Assembly: GCF_900128925.1 (NCBI RefSeq)
Contig: NZ_FQUJ01000005.1
Location: 62,001-126,000, forward strand
DNA from: Modicisalibacter ilicicola DSM 19980
Lineage (GTDB): Bacteria; Pseudomonadota; Gammaproteobacteria; Pseudomonadales; Halomonadaceae
Length of the DNA stretch: 64,000 nucleotides
Reading direction: 5' to 3'
Part shown: positions 28,385-40,556 of the stretch, one piece after another
Position numbering within the stretch: the stretch's first letter is position 1
Layout of the letters: each line of letters starts with the position of its first letter
Notes under the pieces: model-generated
Databases searched by the model: none
Seen by the model: only the letters and a program-made list of their open reading frames with translations
Told to the model about the DNA's origin: nothing
Translations under genes and position numbers: made by a program

Positions 28385-29875
28385 ATGATGACCTCCGAAC
28401 GCTTCGCCGAGCTGGCGCAGGCAGGCTTCAATCGCATCCCTGTCACCCGGGACGTGCTGGCCGATCTGGATACACCGCTTTCCACCTACCTCAAGCTGGC
28501 CGACGCGCCCTGGACCTTCCTGCTCGAGTCCGTGCAGGGGGGCGAGAAGTGGGGCCGTTACTCGATCATCGGCCTGCCGTGCCGCGAGCGCATCGAAGTG
28601 CGCGGCGACGAGGTTCGACACATCGTCGATGGCGAGCAATCCGGTGTCACCCAGGTGGATGACCCCCTGGCCTGGATCGAGCAGTTCCAGACTCGCTTCA
28701 AGGTACCGCGTCTCGACGACCAGCCGCGCTTCGATGGCGGGTTGGTGGGCTATTTCGGCTACGACACCATCCGCTACATCGAACCGCGGTTGCGAGGTGT
28801 GGAGAAGCCCGATCCCATCGGCGTGCCGGATATCCTGCTGATGGTCAGCGACGAGTTCGTGGTATTCGACAATCTCTCGGGGCGACTGACGCTGTGGACC
28901 CATGCCGACCCCGCCGAAGTGCGGGCCTTCGAACGGGCCATCGAGCGTCTCGAGTCCCTCGAAGAGACATTGCGCGGCGCTACGCTGAAGTCGGCGAGTC
29001 CGGGAAGCGGCGCCGCCGCGGTGGAAGAGGGGCACTTCACCTCGGGGTTCACCGAGCAAGGCTTCAAGAGCGCCGTGGAGACCATCAAGGAGTACGTGCT
29101 GGCCGGCGACGTCATGCAGTGCGTGCCGTCGCAGCGCATGTCGATCCCGTTCCGGGCGCCGCCGCTCGATCTCTACCGGGCCCTGCGCAGTCTCAATCCG
29201 TCGCCCTACATGTTCTTCCTGAATCTCGACGACCATCAGGTAGTGGGGTCGTCTCCGGAAATCCTTACCCGGCTCGAGGAGGGCGAGGTCACGGTGCGCC
29301 CCATCGCCGGAACCCGCAAGCGGGGTCACACCGAGGAAGAAGACAGGGCGCTCGAGGCCGAGCTGCTGGCGGACCCCAAGGAGATCGCCGAGCATGTCAT
29401 GCTGATCGACCTGGGGCGCAACGACGTGGGTCGTATCAGCGAGGCCGGCACGGTCAAGGTCACCGACCACATGGCCGTCGAGCGTTATTCCCACGTCATG
29501 CATATCGTCTCCAACGTCACCGGGCGCCTGTCGCCCGGGTTCTCGGCGATGGACGTGCTGCGGGCGACCTTTCCCGCCGGAACCCTCTCCGGGGCACCGA
29601 AGATTCGCGCCATGCAGATCATCGACGAGCTGGAGCCGGTCAAGCGCGGCGTCTACTCCGGCGCGGTGGGGTATCTCTCCTGGCACGGCAACATGGATAC
29701 CGCCATCGCCATTCGCACCGCGGTGATCAAGGATGGCGAGCTGCATGTCCAGGCCGGTGCCGGGGTCGTCGCCGACTCGGTGCCCGAACTCGAATGGCAG
29801 GAGACCCTGAACAAGGGGCGGGCGCTGTTCCGTGCCGTGGCCATGGCCGAACGCGGCCTGGACAACCTCGAATGA
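28385..29875 (+). CDS. trpE: Anthranilate synthase component I
   Basis: Converts chorismate and ammonia (from TrpG) to anthranilate. Seen: 496 residues; N-terminal [18 protein letters not shown] holds the tryptophan feedback site (LLES), and the chorismate-binding part has [29 protein letters not shown] and the [16 protein letters not shown] block. It is preceded by a leader peptide with Trp codons. trpG follows after 61 bases. Confidence 0.97.
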   Translation: MMTSERFAELAQAGFNRIPVTRDVLADLDTPLSTYLKLADAPWTFLLESVQGGEKWGRYSIIGLPCRERIEVRGDEVRHIVDGEQSGVTQVDDPLAWIEQFQTRFKVPRLDDQPRFDGGLVGYFGYDTIRYIEPRLRGVEKPDPIGVPDILLMVSDEFVVFDNLSGRLTLWTHADPAEVRAFERAIERLESLEETLRGATLKSASPGSGAAAVEEGHFTSGFTEQGFKSAVETIKEYVLAGDVMQCVPSQRMSIPFRAPPLDLYRALRSLNPSPYMFFLNLDDHQVVGSSPEILTRLEEGEVTVRPIAGTRKRGHTEEEDRALEAELLADPKEIAEHVMLIDLGRNDVGRISEAGTVKVTDHMAVERYSHVMHIVSNVTGRLSPGFSAMDVLRATFPAGTLSGAPKIRAMQIIDELEPVKRGVYSGAVGYLSWHGNMDTAIAIRTAVIKDGELHVQAGAGVVADSVPELEWQETLNKGRALFRAVAMAERGLDNLE

Positions 29876-29936
29876 TCCTGCCAATCCCTGATGTCAGCGC
29901 ATGGGCCAGCCCGTGCGTGTGCCGGAGTGAGTCCTG

Positions 29937-30527
29937 ATGTCCGTGTTGATGATCGACAACTACGACAGCTTTACCTTCAATATCGTGCAGTACCTGGCGG
30001 AACTGGGCGCCGAGGTTGAGACCTATCGCAACGATGCGCTGTCGCTGGCCGATATCGAGGCCCTGGCGCCCAGCCATATCGTGATCTCCCCGGGGCCCTG
30101 CACGCCCAACGAGGCGGGCATTTCCCTGGATGTGATCCGTCATTTCGCCGGCAAGGTGCCGATCCTGGGGGTCTGCCTCGGCCACCAGGCGATCGGCCAG
30201 GTGTTCGGTGGTCGGGTGGTACGTGCGCCCCGGGTGATGCACGGCAAGACTTCTCGGGTGCATCATCGGGGCGAGGGGGTCTTCGTCGGCCTCGAGAACC
30301 CGCTGGAAGTGACCCGCTATCATTCCCTGGTCGTCGACACCGAGAGTCTGCCCCAGGAGCTCGAGGTCACCGCCTGGGTGGGGGACGAGGATGTCACCCC
30401 CGGGGTGATCATGGGCTTGCGTCATCGTACCCTGGACATCGAGGGGGTACAGTTTCATCCCGAGTCGATCCTGACGCGCCAGGGGCATGCGCTACTGGGC
30501 AACTTCCTCGCGCGGCGGCGTGCTTGA
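29937..30527 (+). CDS. trpG: Anthranilate synthase component II (glutamine amidotransferase)
   Basis: Supplies ammonia to TrpE; in many species it also serves p-aminobenzoate synthase. Seen: 196 residues, class I amidotransferase with nucleophile Cys in [11 protein letters not shown], oxyanion-type [11 protein letters not shown] and the His-Glu pair in [11 protein letters not shown] terminus [11 protein letters not shown] is standard. Confidence 0.96.
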   Translation: MSVLMIDNYDSFTFNIVQYLAELGAEVETYRNDALSLADIEALAPSHIVISPGPCTPNEAGISLDVIRHFAGKVPILGVCLGHQAIGQVFGGRVVRAPRVMHGKTSRVHHRGEGVFVGLENPLEVTRYHSLVVDTESLPQELEVTAWVGDEDVTPGVIMGLRHRTLDIEGVQFHPESILTRQGHALLGNFLARRRA

Positions 30528-30532
30528 CCGCC

Positions 30533-30563
30533 TATACACTCTTATACTGTATACCTTATACCG
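30533..30563 (+). repeat. TATAC repeats before trpD
   Basis: TATAC occurs at 30533, 30543, 30550 and 30557; the last three form a tandem 7-base series (TATACTG, TATACCT, TATACCG). The stretch is AT-rich and lies about 45 bases before trpD, after a trpG stop. It could be an internal promoter or operator region. Confidence 0.45.
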
Positions 30564-30604
30564 TTATCTTGTGTCGTTGCCATCGCGACAATAAGGAGAA
30601 CATC

Positions 30605-31630
30605 ATGCAAATGCGAGAGGCGATCGATGCGGTCATGCGAGGCCGCAACCTGAGCTACGCCGACACCCATGCCGTGATGCAGCACATCATGACCGGGGAG
30701 GCCACCGATGCCCAGATCGGCGGCTTCCTGATCGGGTTGTCGATGAAGGGCGAGACGGTGGATGAGGTCGCCGCCGCCGCTCAGGTCATGCGCGAGCTGA
30801 TGACACCGGTCGGGGTGCGCCTCGACGACCTGGTCGACATCGTCGGCACCGGCGGCGATGGCGCCAACCTGTTCAATGTCTCCACCGCCTCGAGCTTCGT
30901 GGTCGCCGCGGCCGGCGGGCATGTCGCCAAGCATGGCAACCGCAGCGTATCGTCTTCCTCCGGCAGTGCCGACCTGTTCGATGTCGCCGGCATCAAGCTG
31001 GATCTCGCGCCGGAGCAGGTGGCGCGCTGCATCGAACAGGTGGGCGTGGGCTTCATGTTCGCGCCCCTGCACCACCCGGCGATGCGTCACGCCATCGGTC
31101 CGCGTCGCGAGATGGGTGTGCGCACCGTCTTCAACATCCTGGGCCCGCTGACCAACCCCGCCAGCGCCCAGCATCAACTGCTAGGCGTATATCAACCCAG
31201 TCTGGTGCCGCTGATGGCCGAGGTGCTGGGTCGTTTGGGCAGCCGGCATGTGCTGGTGGTCCACGCCGAGGATGGCCTGGACGAGATTTCCCTGGCGGCG
31301 CCCACGCGGGTCGCCGAGCTGCGCGAGGGCAGGGTCGAGGAGTATGTCATCGCCCCCGAGGAGCTGGGGATAGAACGGCAGTCCCTGGAGCCCCTCAAGG
31401 TGGTCACCGCCGAGGATAGCCTACGCCTGGTCAAGGAGGCATTGGTCGGCGAGGGGGCGGCGGCGGATATCGTGGCCCTGAACGCTGGGGCTGCGCTCTA
31501 CGCCGCGGATATCGCGGACAATCTCAAGGAGGGGGTGGCGCTGGCCCAGGATGCCATGGCATCGAAGCTGGCGCTGGAAAAGATGAAGGAACTGATCGAT
31601 TTCAGTCGCGTGTTCAGCGATCAGCAATGA
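30605..31630 (+). CDS. trpD: Anthranilate phosphoribosyltransferase
   Basis: Transfers phosphoribosyl from PRPP to anthranilate. Seen: 341 residues from ATG 30605 (AAGGAGAA 7 bases upstream); signature [22 protein letters not shown] at about 80-101, [16 protein letters not shown] and [11 protein letters not shown]. The longer frame opening at 30524 would read through AT-rich intergenic DNA and is rejected. Its stop forms an ATGA with a possible trpC start. Confidence 0.96.
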   Translation: MQMREAIDAVMRGRNLSYADTHAVMQHIMTGEATDAQIGGFLIGLSMKGETVDEVAAAAQVMRELMTPVGVRLDDLVDIVGTGGDGANLFNVSTASSFVVAAAGGHVAKHGNRSVSSSSGSADLFDVAGIKLDLAPEQVARCIEQVGVGFMFAPLHHPAMRHAIGPRREMGVRTVFNILGPLTNPASAQHQLLGVYQPSLVPLMAEVLGRLGSRHVLVVHAEDGLDEISLAAPTRVAELREGRVEEYVIAPEELGIERQSLEPLKVVTAEDSLRLVKEALVGEGAAADIVALNAGAALYAADIADNLKEGVALAQDAMASKLALEKMKELIDFSRVFSDQQ

Positions 31631-31677
31631 GCCCATTCCTGGGCACCCATTTTCGACTGTCCGATAGAGAGCCCGAC

Positions 31678-32484
31678 ATGACCACCACCGATGATATGCC
31701 CACCATCCTGGCCAAGATAGTGGCGCGCAAGGATGACGAGGTCGCCGAGCGCCGTGCCCGGGTCTCCGAGGCAGTGCTGCTGGAACGCGCCCGAGAGCAG
31801 GAGGCGCCGCGCGGCTTCGTCGCGGCCTTGAGCCGCACCATCGAGGAGGGCGATCCGGCAGTGATCGCCGAGATCAAGAAGGCCTCGCCTTCGCGGGGAG
31901 TCATCCGCGAGGAGTTCCGGCCCGCCGAGATCGCCAAGGCCTATGCCGAATCCGGGGCCAGTTGCCTGTCGGTGCTCACCGATGCCGACTTCTTCCAGGG
32001 GCACGAAAACGATCTGATCGCCGCTCGCCAGGCCTGTGGGCTGCCGGTGATACGCAAGGACTTCATCGTTCACGATTATCAGGTCACCGAGGCGCGGGCC
32101 ATCGGCGCCGACTGCATTCTGCTGATCGTGGCCGCTCTCGATGATGCGCGGATGAAGGATCTGCACCAGCAGGCCGGCGAGCTGGGCATGGACGTACTGG
32201 TGGAGGTCCACGATGCCCTCGAGCTGGAACGCGCCCTGGCCCTCGATCTGGAGCTCGTGGGCATCAACAACCGTGACCTGCATACCTTCGAGACCACCCT
32301 CGACACGACGTTTCAGCTGCTCTCCCGGATTCCCGAAAAGGTGACGATCATTACCGAGTCGGGCATCAACACCCGGGGCGATGTCGAGCACATGCGCGAG
32401 TATGGCGTGAACGGCTTCCTGGTAGGCGAGGCCTTCATGAGGGAAGAAGACCCCGGGGCAGCCCTGCGCCGCCTGTTCTTCTGA
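31678..32484 (+). CDS. trpC: Indole-3-glycerol-phosphate synthase
   Basis: Closes the indole ring to give indole-3-glycerol phosphate. Seen: 268 residues from ATG 31678; [56 protein letters not shown] and ITESGI. An ATG at 31627 overlaps the trpD stop and would add 17 non-conserved residues, so the start is not certain. trpF, B and A are not in the window, as is usual in pseudomonad-like genomes with a split pathway. Confidence 0.95.
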   Translation: MTTTDDMPTILAKIVARKDDEVAERRARVSEAVLLERAREQEAPRGFVAALSRTIEEGDPAVIAEIKKASPSRGVIREEFRPAEIAKAYAESGASCLSVLTDADFFQGHENDLIAARQACGLPVIRKDFIVHDYQVTEARAIGADCILLIVAALDDARMKDLHQQAGELGMDVLVEVHDALELERALALDLELVGINNRDLHTFETTLDTTFQLLSRIPEKVTIITESGINTRGDVEHMREYGVNGFLVGEAFMREEDPGAALRRLFF

Positions 32485-32587
32485 GCCCCATGCTCGTCCC
32501 GCTGGGGCCGCGGGCGAGCACGATCCTCATCCATGTACGTCCTTTTACGGCTTTTCGACGTTTCATGTGGATTCGGTCTGATCTATC

Positions 32588-32607
32588 GCCCGATGAATCG
32601 GGCTTTT
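32588..32607 (+). terminator. Rho-independent terminator after trpC
   Basis: GCCCGA-TGAA-TCGGGC is a perfect 6-bp stem followed by TTTT, 100 bases after the trpC stop. Confidence 0.7.
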
Positions 32608-32630
32608 GCAAAACCCTTTTATATCAACCA

Positions 32631-32674
32631 CCTGTAGGAGCTCGCTTCAGCGGACGATAGGTGCGTCGAGCTCC
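32631..32674. repeat. REP-like palindromic element
   Basis: CCTGTAGGAGCTCGCTTCAG resembles the start of REP sequences common in pseudomonads and halomonads (TGTAGGAGC...GGCTTCAGCC type). GGAGCTCG (32637-32644) pairs perfectly with CGAGCTCC (32667-32674). No second copy is seen in the window. Confidence 0.45.
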
Positions 32675-32794
32675 ATGCCAAGCGTCGGAATAGGCGTGCC
32701 ATCCATGTTCTGCCCCTGTCGTATGGCAGGCCTTATCGTGGCTCGGCGACAGGGGCAAATTTCACACCCAGGACCGAATGACCCCTTTTACTCG

Positions 32795-35700
32795 CTACGC
32801 ACACTTGATGGCTTTCAGCAGCCCTTGCAAGGGGTGGTCGAGCGTGATGTCGGAGAGGCGTCTAGCCTGGCTGCGGCAGGAGTAGCCCGTGGCCAGCAGT
32901 CGTCCGTCATTCGTTTCATTCTCGACGTGGCGCTGCCAGGATTGGCCGTAGATGGTCTTCGACGTCTCGAGATTGCGCGCTTCGTGACCGTAGGTGCCGG
33001 ACATGCCGCAGCAGCCGCTATCGAGCAGTTCGAGCTCCAGGCCGAAGATCGCGAACACCTGCTGCCAAGCCCTGGGTGAGCCGGGAGCCGTGGTCTTCTC
33101 GGTACAGTGCGAAAGCAGCCGAAACCCCGGGTCGGTGAGCCCGAGACCGCTGGGCGCCAGGCGCTGGCCCAGGGACACCAGCCACTCCTGCAGCAGCAGC
33201 ACCTCGGGGACGGCGTCGGCCCCCAGGACCTTGGCATACTCCTGACGATAGGTGAGGGTCATGGCGGGATCGACCCCTACCAGGGGAACACCGGACTCGG
33301 CCAGGCTGCGCAGGCGCCTCGCCTGTTTTTCGGCGGTGCGTTCGAAGACGCCCAGGAACCCCTGCACATTGAGCGGCTTGCCGTTGGGCGAGAAGGGCGC
33401 GACGAACACCCGGATATCCAGGCGTGAGAGCAATTCGACGACATCCATCACCAGCTTCGACTCGAAATAGCTGGTGAAGGCGTCCTGCACCAGGATCACG
33501 CTGCGCGCCTTCTGGCGTTCGGTGAGCAGCCCCAGGCTGATGGGGGTCGCTTCGGCGATGCCCCAGGCCCTGAGCTGACTGGAAAGGCGCGCCGGGGAAA
33601 GTTGGGGGCTATCGACCATGCCGATATGCCGGGCCATCAGGCGGTCGACCAGCCGGTTGCGCAGTGCGGCATTATAGAGCGGTGTGATCGCTGACAAGTA
33701 AGGCATCATGAATTCGAGCCCGCCGATCAGGTAATCGCGCAGCGGCCGCTGATAGCGCCCGTGGTAGACCTCGAGGAACTGTGAGCGGAACTCCGGCACG
33801 TTGACCTTGATCGGACACTGTCCGGCGCAGGACTTGCAGGCCAGGCAGCCGGCCATGGCCTCGTAGACCTCATGGGAGAAATCCTCGTCGCCGCGCCGCT
33901 TGCGAACGGTATTCCAGAGGCGTAGCGGCATGTCGCGGACGAACCCCCAGGTACCCTCGGCCTTCTTCTTGCGCGACTCCTCGACCACGTCGATGCCGCT
34001 GTTGCCCTGCAGGCGCAGCCATTCGCGCATCAGGCTGGCGCGCCCCTTCGGTGAATGGATGCGTTGCCGGGTGGCCTTCCAGGAGGGGCACATGGCGTCA
34101 TCGGGATCGTAGTTGTAGCAGGCGCCATTGCCGTTGCAGTAGACCGCGGCCGAGTGAGCCTGCCAGACACGCTCGTCGATCTGGCGGTCGAGCTGGCCGC
34201 GGGTGGTCACGCCGTCGATGGTCAGCAGACCCGGGTCGATCAGCCGCACCGGTTCGAAATCGTCTTGCCGAGGCATGTCAGCCGATGGCGTGGCGATCTT
34301 GCCCGGGTTCAGCTGGTTGTGTGGATCGAAGGCCGCCTTGAGGCGTTGCAGGGTCGGGTAGAGTTTGCCAAAGAATTTCGGTGCGTATTCCGAGCGTACG
34401 CCTTTGCCATGTTCGCCCCACAGCAGGCCATGATACTTGTGGGTCAGCTCGGCGACCCGGTCGGATATCTTGCGCACCAGGGCTTCCTGCTCCGGGTCCT
34501 TCATGTCCAGGGCCGGGCGCACGTGGAGCACCCCGGCATCGACATGCCCGAACATGCCGTAGTCGAGGTCGTGTTCGTCAAGAAGGGCGCGGAACTCGGC
34601 GATGTAGTCGGCCAGGTGTTCCGGCGGCACCGCGGTATCCTCGACGAAGGGAATCGGTCGCTTCTCCCCCCTGGCATTGCCCAGCAGGCCCACGGCGCGC
34701 TTGCGCATGGCATAGACCCGGCTGATCCGTTCGCGACCCTCGGCGAGGGTGTAGCCAAGACGCTCGACCCGGGTATCGGCTGCCAGATGGGCGGTGAAGG
34801 CGGCTACCTTGGCCTCGAGCTCGCTCAGAGCGTCGGCGTTGAACTCGACCAGGTTGATGCCGCAGATCGGAGCGGTGACCACCGCTGTCTCGTCGTCAGC
34901 CGCAGCGGGAAAGAACTCCGCCACGCTGTTCCAGACGAAGTCCTCCATGGCCAGATTCAGCACCTTGTCGTCCACGGTCTCGATGGAGGTAGGGCGGTTG
35001 GCTTCCAGGGCCATCAGCGCCTTGGCGTCGCGCAGGGCATCCATGAAGCTTGCGTAGCGCACATTGACCAGGGTCGAATGCTTCGCCATGGGCAGGACGT
35101 TGAGGGTGGCCTCGTTGAGCAGGCCGAGCGATCCCTCGGAGCCGCACAGCACGCTATTGAGATCGAGGCGGCCGTCCGGTGTGCGCAGGTGCGCCAGGTC
35201 GTAGCCGGTCAGGCAGCGGTTGAGCCTGGGAAAGCCAGCCTCGATCTGATCGCGCTGGGTGTCGATGATCTCCCGGGCGGTGCGATGCACTTCGCCGACG
35301 ACGTCGTCCCGGGCGCATAGCGCGTCCAGTTCGTCTTCACTCAGCGGCTCGCTGGACAGGCGTTCGCCTCCCAGGAGTATCGTATCCAGTGCCAGTACAT
35401 GGTCCCGGGTCTTGCCGTATTCGCAGCTACCCTGGCCACTGGCGTCGGTAGCGATCATTCCGCCGATGGTGGCCCGGTTGGAGGTCGACAGTTCCGGCGC
35501 GAAGAACAGCCCGTGGGGCTTCAGGGCCGCGTTCAGCTGGTCCTTGACCACCCCGGCCTGGACCCGCACGCGGCGATTCTCCACGTCGATGTCGAGGATG
35601 CGGTTCATGTACCGCGAGACATCCACCATGAGTCCCTCGGTGAGCGACTGGCCGTTGGTGCCGGTCCCGCCGCCCCGGGGGGCCAGCGTCACCTCGCGGA

Positions 35701-35926
35701 ATTCGTCCCGTGCCGCCAGGCGGGCGATGCGCTGGAGGTCCTCGACGTTGCGCGGGTAGAGCACCGCCTGGGGCAGGCGCTGATAGATGGAGTTATCGGT
35801 GGCCAGCACCGTGCGATTGGCGTAGTCCGCGGCGATATCGCCGGCGAAGCCTTCCGCTTCGAGCGCCTCGATGAAGGCGGCATGGCGCTCATCGACCCGG
35901 GAAAGAGGTTCCAGTCGTGCGATCAT
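32795..35926 (-). CDS. FAD-binding and Fe-S-binding oxidoreductase (YdiJ type)
   Basis: Seen: 1,043 residues from ATG 35926. An N-terminal FAD-binding type 4 domain (PRGGGTGTNGQSLTEG near residue 75, ATIGGMIATDASGQGSCEYGK) is followed by a C-terminal FAD-oxidase domain, a 4Fe-4S cluster motif CLACKSCAGQCPIKVNVPE, an unusual NGNGACYNYDPDDAMCPSWKATRQ segment and a CCG-type region (SGCCGMSGTYGHE). Family knowledge: YdiJ-type proteins, about 1,020 residues long, oxidise 2-hydroxy acids such as D-2-hydroxyglutarate or D-lactate; which one is acted on here cannot be read from the sequence. Confidence 0.88.
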   Translation of the reverse strand: MIARLEPLSRVDERHAAFIEALEAEGFAGDIAADYANRTVLATDNSIYQRLPQAVLYPRNVEDLQRIARLAARDEFREVTLAPRGGGTGTNGQSLTEGLMVDVSRYMNRILDIDVENRRVRVQAGVVKDQLNAALKPHGLFFAPELSTSNRATIGGMIATDASGQGSCEYGKTRDHVLALDTILLGGERLSSEPLSEDELDALCARDDVVGEVHRTAREIIDTQRDQIEAGFPRLNRCLTGYDLAHLRTPDGRLDLNSVLCGSEGSLGLLNEATLNVLPMAKHSTLVNVRYASFMDALRDAKALMALEANRPTSIETVDDKVLNLAMEDFVWNSVAEFFPAAADDETAVVTAPICGINLVEFNADALSELEAKVAAFTAHLAADTRVERLGYTLAEGRERISRVYAMRKRAVGLLGNARGEKRPIPFVEDTAVPPEHLADYIAEFRALLDEHDLDYGMFGHVDAGVLHVRPALDMKDPEQEALVRKISDRVAELTHKYHGLLWGEHGKGVRSEYAPKFFGKLYPTLQRLKAAFDPHNQLNPGKIATPSADMPRQDDFEPVRLIDPGLLTIDGVTTRGQLDRQIDERVWQAHSAAVYCNGNGACYNYDPDDAMCPSWKATRQRIHSPKGRASLMREWLRLQGNSGIDVVEESRKKKAEGTWGFVRDMPLRLWNTVRKRRGDEDFSHEVYEAMAGCLACKSCAGQCPIKVNVPEFRSQFLEVYHGRYQRPLRDYLIGGLEFMMPYLSAITPLYNAALRNRLVDRLMARHIGMVDSPQLSPARLSSQLRAWGIAEATPISLGLLTERQKARSVILVQDAFTSYFESKLVMDVVELLSRLDIRVFVAPFSPNGKPLNVQGFLGVFERTAEKQARRLRSLAESGVPLVGVDPAMTLTYRQEYAKVLGADAVPEVLLLQEWLVSLGQRLAPSGLGLTDPGFRLLSHCTEKTTAPGSPRAWQQVFAIFGLELELLDSGCCGMSGTYGHEARNLETSKTIYGQSWQRHVENETNDGRLLATGYSCRSQARRLSDITLDHPLQGLLKAIKCA

Positions 35927-36083
35927 GATCTCTTGACGTCGAGCAGGAGAGTATTCGCCTACCTTAACCGAGAAGCGCCCGGGACGCACTGCAACGATGC
36001 GACTCGAGGCTCATCGCCATGGCCCGGCGCGTCGCTTTTCCCTACAATGGAAAGCCATTTTTTTCCGGGGCTTGGAATTGACC

Positions 36084-38539
<2,456 letters not shown>

Positions 38540-38666
38540 TCTCGAGTCTCCAGGGATGGGGATAGTAAGCCGACGATCTATTGAAGCAGGATCGCTGCAA
38601 AGGGTTCCTGCAGGATAGGCTAATGCACATTGTTTTCTTGATCGACAGACAAAAGAGAGGCTAGTG

Positions 38667-39566
38667 ATGCCGAAGCCGGCGCCAGCGCTGACGACATTGC
38701 TGGGGGTCGTGGCGGCACTACTCCTTGGCGCGAATGCCTGGGCCGATGTCGTCACGGTGACGGACGATCTGGGCAATGACGTGACTCTGCCGGCACCCGC
38801 CGAGCGGGTGGTGGCCCTGGCGCCCCACGCGGTGGAGATGCTCTACGCGGTGGACGCGGGAGAGCGACTGGTCGGTGCGATCGAGGGCAGCGACTATCCT
38901 GTCGCGGCGCGAGCCGTTCCTCGCACAGGCAGCTATCGCGGCATTGCCCTGGAGGCGATACTGGTGCGCGACCCGCAGCTGGTGATCGCCTGGGGAAGCG
39001 GCACGCCCCAGGTGGTGGTCGAACGGCTGCGCGCGCTCGACATTGCGGTTTACGTCAGCGAGCCGCGCCACTTGAGTGATGTCGCCGACAACCTGCGTGA
39101 TCTGGGCCGGCTGACCGGTCAGCCGGGGAAGGGCGAACGGATCGCGCGGAATTTCGAGGAACGCCTGGCGTCGATGGAGCGATCCCTCGAACCTGCCCCC
39201 CGGGTCTTCTACCAATTGGGCGCCGATCCCCTGACCACCCTGGCCGATGGGCACATCGTCACCCAGGTCATTCGCCATTGCGGAGGCCAACCGCTGTTCG
39301 CCGAGAGCCCGGTGCTGGTGCCCCAGATTGGTCGCGAGGCATTGGTCGAAGCGCGGCCCGAGGTGATCCTCGCGGCCAGCGAAAACGATGCCTGGCAGGC
39401 CTCTTGGCAGAAGTGGTCGATCTTGTCCGCGGTGCGCGACGAGCGACTCCATACTCTCGAGCCCGACTGGATCAGTCGCCCCGGCCCGCGCCTGATCGAG
39501 GCGGTGGAGCAGGTATGCGACGCATTGGCGATGAAAGAGCCAAGGATCGATAGGGGGTCTCAATAG
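38667..39566 (+). CDS. Periplasmic cobalamin-binding-like protein (BtuF type)
   Basis: Seen: 299 residues, signal peptide ending ...GANAWA, then the class III solute-binding fold: DDLGNDVTLPAPAERVVALAPHAVEMLYAVDAG, VIAWGSGTP, long linking helix, and FYQLGADPL, LEPDWISRPGPRLIEAVEQVC. This suits BtuF-type vitamin B12 or siderophore carriers; proximity to cobO (convergent, overlapping 7 bases) favours corrinoids. No BtuCD genes adjoin it. AGAGAGG supports ATG 38667. Confidence 0.8.
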   Translation: MPKPAPALTTLLGVVAALLLGANAWADVVTVTDDLGNDVTLPAPAERVVALAPHAVEMLYAVDAGERLVGAIEGSDYPVAARAVPRTGSYRGIALEAILVRDPQLVIAWGSGTPQVVVERLRALDIAVYVSEPRHLSDVADNLRDLGRLTGQPGKGERIARNFEERLASMERSLEPAPRVFYQLGADPLTTLADGHIVTQVIRHCGGQPLFAESPVLVPQIGREALVEARPEVILAASENDAWQASWQKWSILSAVRDERLHTLEPDWISRPGPRLIEAVEQVCDALAMKEPRIDRGSQ

Positions 39567-40159
39567 TCGATGCCGCGCCGTGCCTGCAACCCGCTATTGA
39601 AGGCATGCCGGGTTTCCTGCATCTCTGTCACGGTATCGGCCATGGCGACAAGCTCGCGATGCGCGTTGCGCCCGGTGACGATAACGCTCTGCTCTGCGGG
39701 ACGATTAGCGATGGCTCGCTTGACCGTCTCGATATCCAGGTAGCCGAACTTGAGCATGTAGGTGATTTCGTCGAGCACCACCAGGTAGACGGCGGGATCG
39801 GCCAGCAGGCGTTCCGACTCGCGCCATACCTCAAGACACGCCTGGGTGTCGCTCTCTCGGTTCTGGGTTTCCCAGGTGAACCCGGTGGCCATCACCTGGA
39901 CCTCCAGGTTGTCATCCGCGATCAGCCGTTCGCGTTCGCCACACTCCCAAAGCCCCTTGATGAACTGGATCACGCCGACCCGGTAACCGTAGCCCAAGGC
40001 GCGGGTCACCGTGCCCCAGGCGGCAGTGGTCTTGCCCTTGCCGTTGCCGGTGAAGACCAGCAGCAGCCCACGCTGCTCCTGGGCGCTGGCCACGCGTTCG
40101 TCCACGTGGCTCTTTAGCTTCTGCATGGACTGCCGATGACGCTTGTCACGATCACTCAT
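39560..40159 (-). CDS. cobO: Cob(I)yrinic acid a,c-diamide adenosyltransferase
   Basis: Attaches the adenosyl group to cobalt, forming adenosylcobalamin (BtuR in enterobacteria). Seen: 199 residues from ATG 40159; P-loop FTGNGKGKTTAAWG, VIQFIKGLWECGERE, and YLVVLDEITYMLKFGYLD. GGAGAGAG precedes the chosen start. It fits with the nearby BtuF-like gene and the riboswitch-controlled btuB 7 kb away. Confidence 0.94.
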   Translation of the reverse strand: MSDRDKRHRQSMQKLKSHVDERVASAQEQRGLLLVFTGNGKGKTTAAWGTVTRALGYGYRVGVIQFIKGLWECGERERLIADDNLEVQVMATGFTWETQNRESDTQACLEVWRESERLLADPAVYLVVLDEITYMLKFGYLDIETVKRAIANRPAEQSVIVTGRNAHRELVAMADTVTEMQETRHAFNSGLQARRGIDY

Positions 40160-40556
40160 TGAAGACTCTCTCCGCAAGGCGAGGCTTGAATTCCTGAAGG
40201 TATGGTACCTCAGATATTATCTGGGCCGGTGAAAATGGTACTTGAATAACATGGGTTAAAAAAGCAGGAGGGACGTGCGTTTACTATGCATGCTTAATGT
40301 TATTTGTTACTATGTTTTCAAAGATTTTTACATTTGTTGACGCTCTATTTTCAGGTCAACTTTTTAGGTCAACGATGAAGTTAGTGGTAGCCTAAAATTT
40401 CTATCTGTTTAATAGTGAATTTTTTTCATTAACTTGTTTAATATTTTTTGGTTGTCAAAAGTAAAAATTAAAATTCTGTTTCAGGTGCGCCATGTCTTCT
40501 AAGCATGAAAGTCTCGTTTCAACTGCTCAGCAGGCGTAGAGACAAAGGGGAATCGC
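40160..40556. promoter_or_regulatory. Very AT-rich intergenic region before the HDOD-GGDEF gene
   Basis: A 397-base gap with long A/T runs, quite unlike the surrounding GC-rich DNA. It contains GGTCAAC twice (40354-40360, 40367-40373; 13 bases apart) and the inverse GTTGAC at 40336-40341, plus a hairpin CAGAT-ATT-ATCTG (40211-40223) on the cobO side. I find no ORF. It must carry promoters for cobO (minus) and the c-di-GMP gene (plus), and its composition would suit a silencer such as an H-NS/MvaT-type protein. Confidence 0.55.

Larger units (their letters stand above)
32485..32794. other. Non-coding stretch after trpC with several hairpins
   Basis: This 310-base gap between convergent trpC and the FAD/Fe-S gene contains no convincing gene. 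It holds a G-C hairpin right after trpC (32491-32520, one bulged base), a terminator at 32588-32607, a REP-like inverted repeat at 32637-32674 and a 10-bp inverted repeat at 32712-32721/32747-32756 (GCCCCTGTCG / CGACAGGGGC). Confidence 0.6.

Noticed and set aside
30524-30604. Upstream extension of trpD
   Set aside because: It would translate the AT-rich gap; ATG 30605 has a good ribosome binding site and the conserved N terminus.
34055-35320. A 421-codon open frame antisense to the FAD/Fe-S gene
   Set aside because: Shadow ORF; the minus strand encodes clear FAD and Fe-S motifs.
35940-36083. Fluoride riboswitch upstream of crcB
   Set aside because: No convincing conserved riboswitch core could be traced by eye; a covariance-model search would decide.
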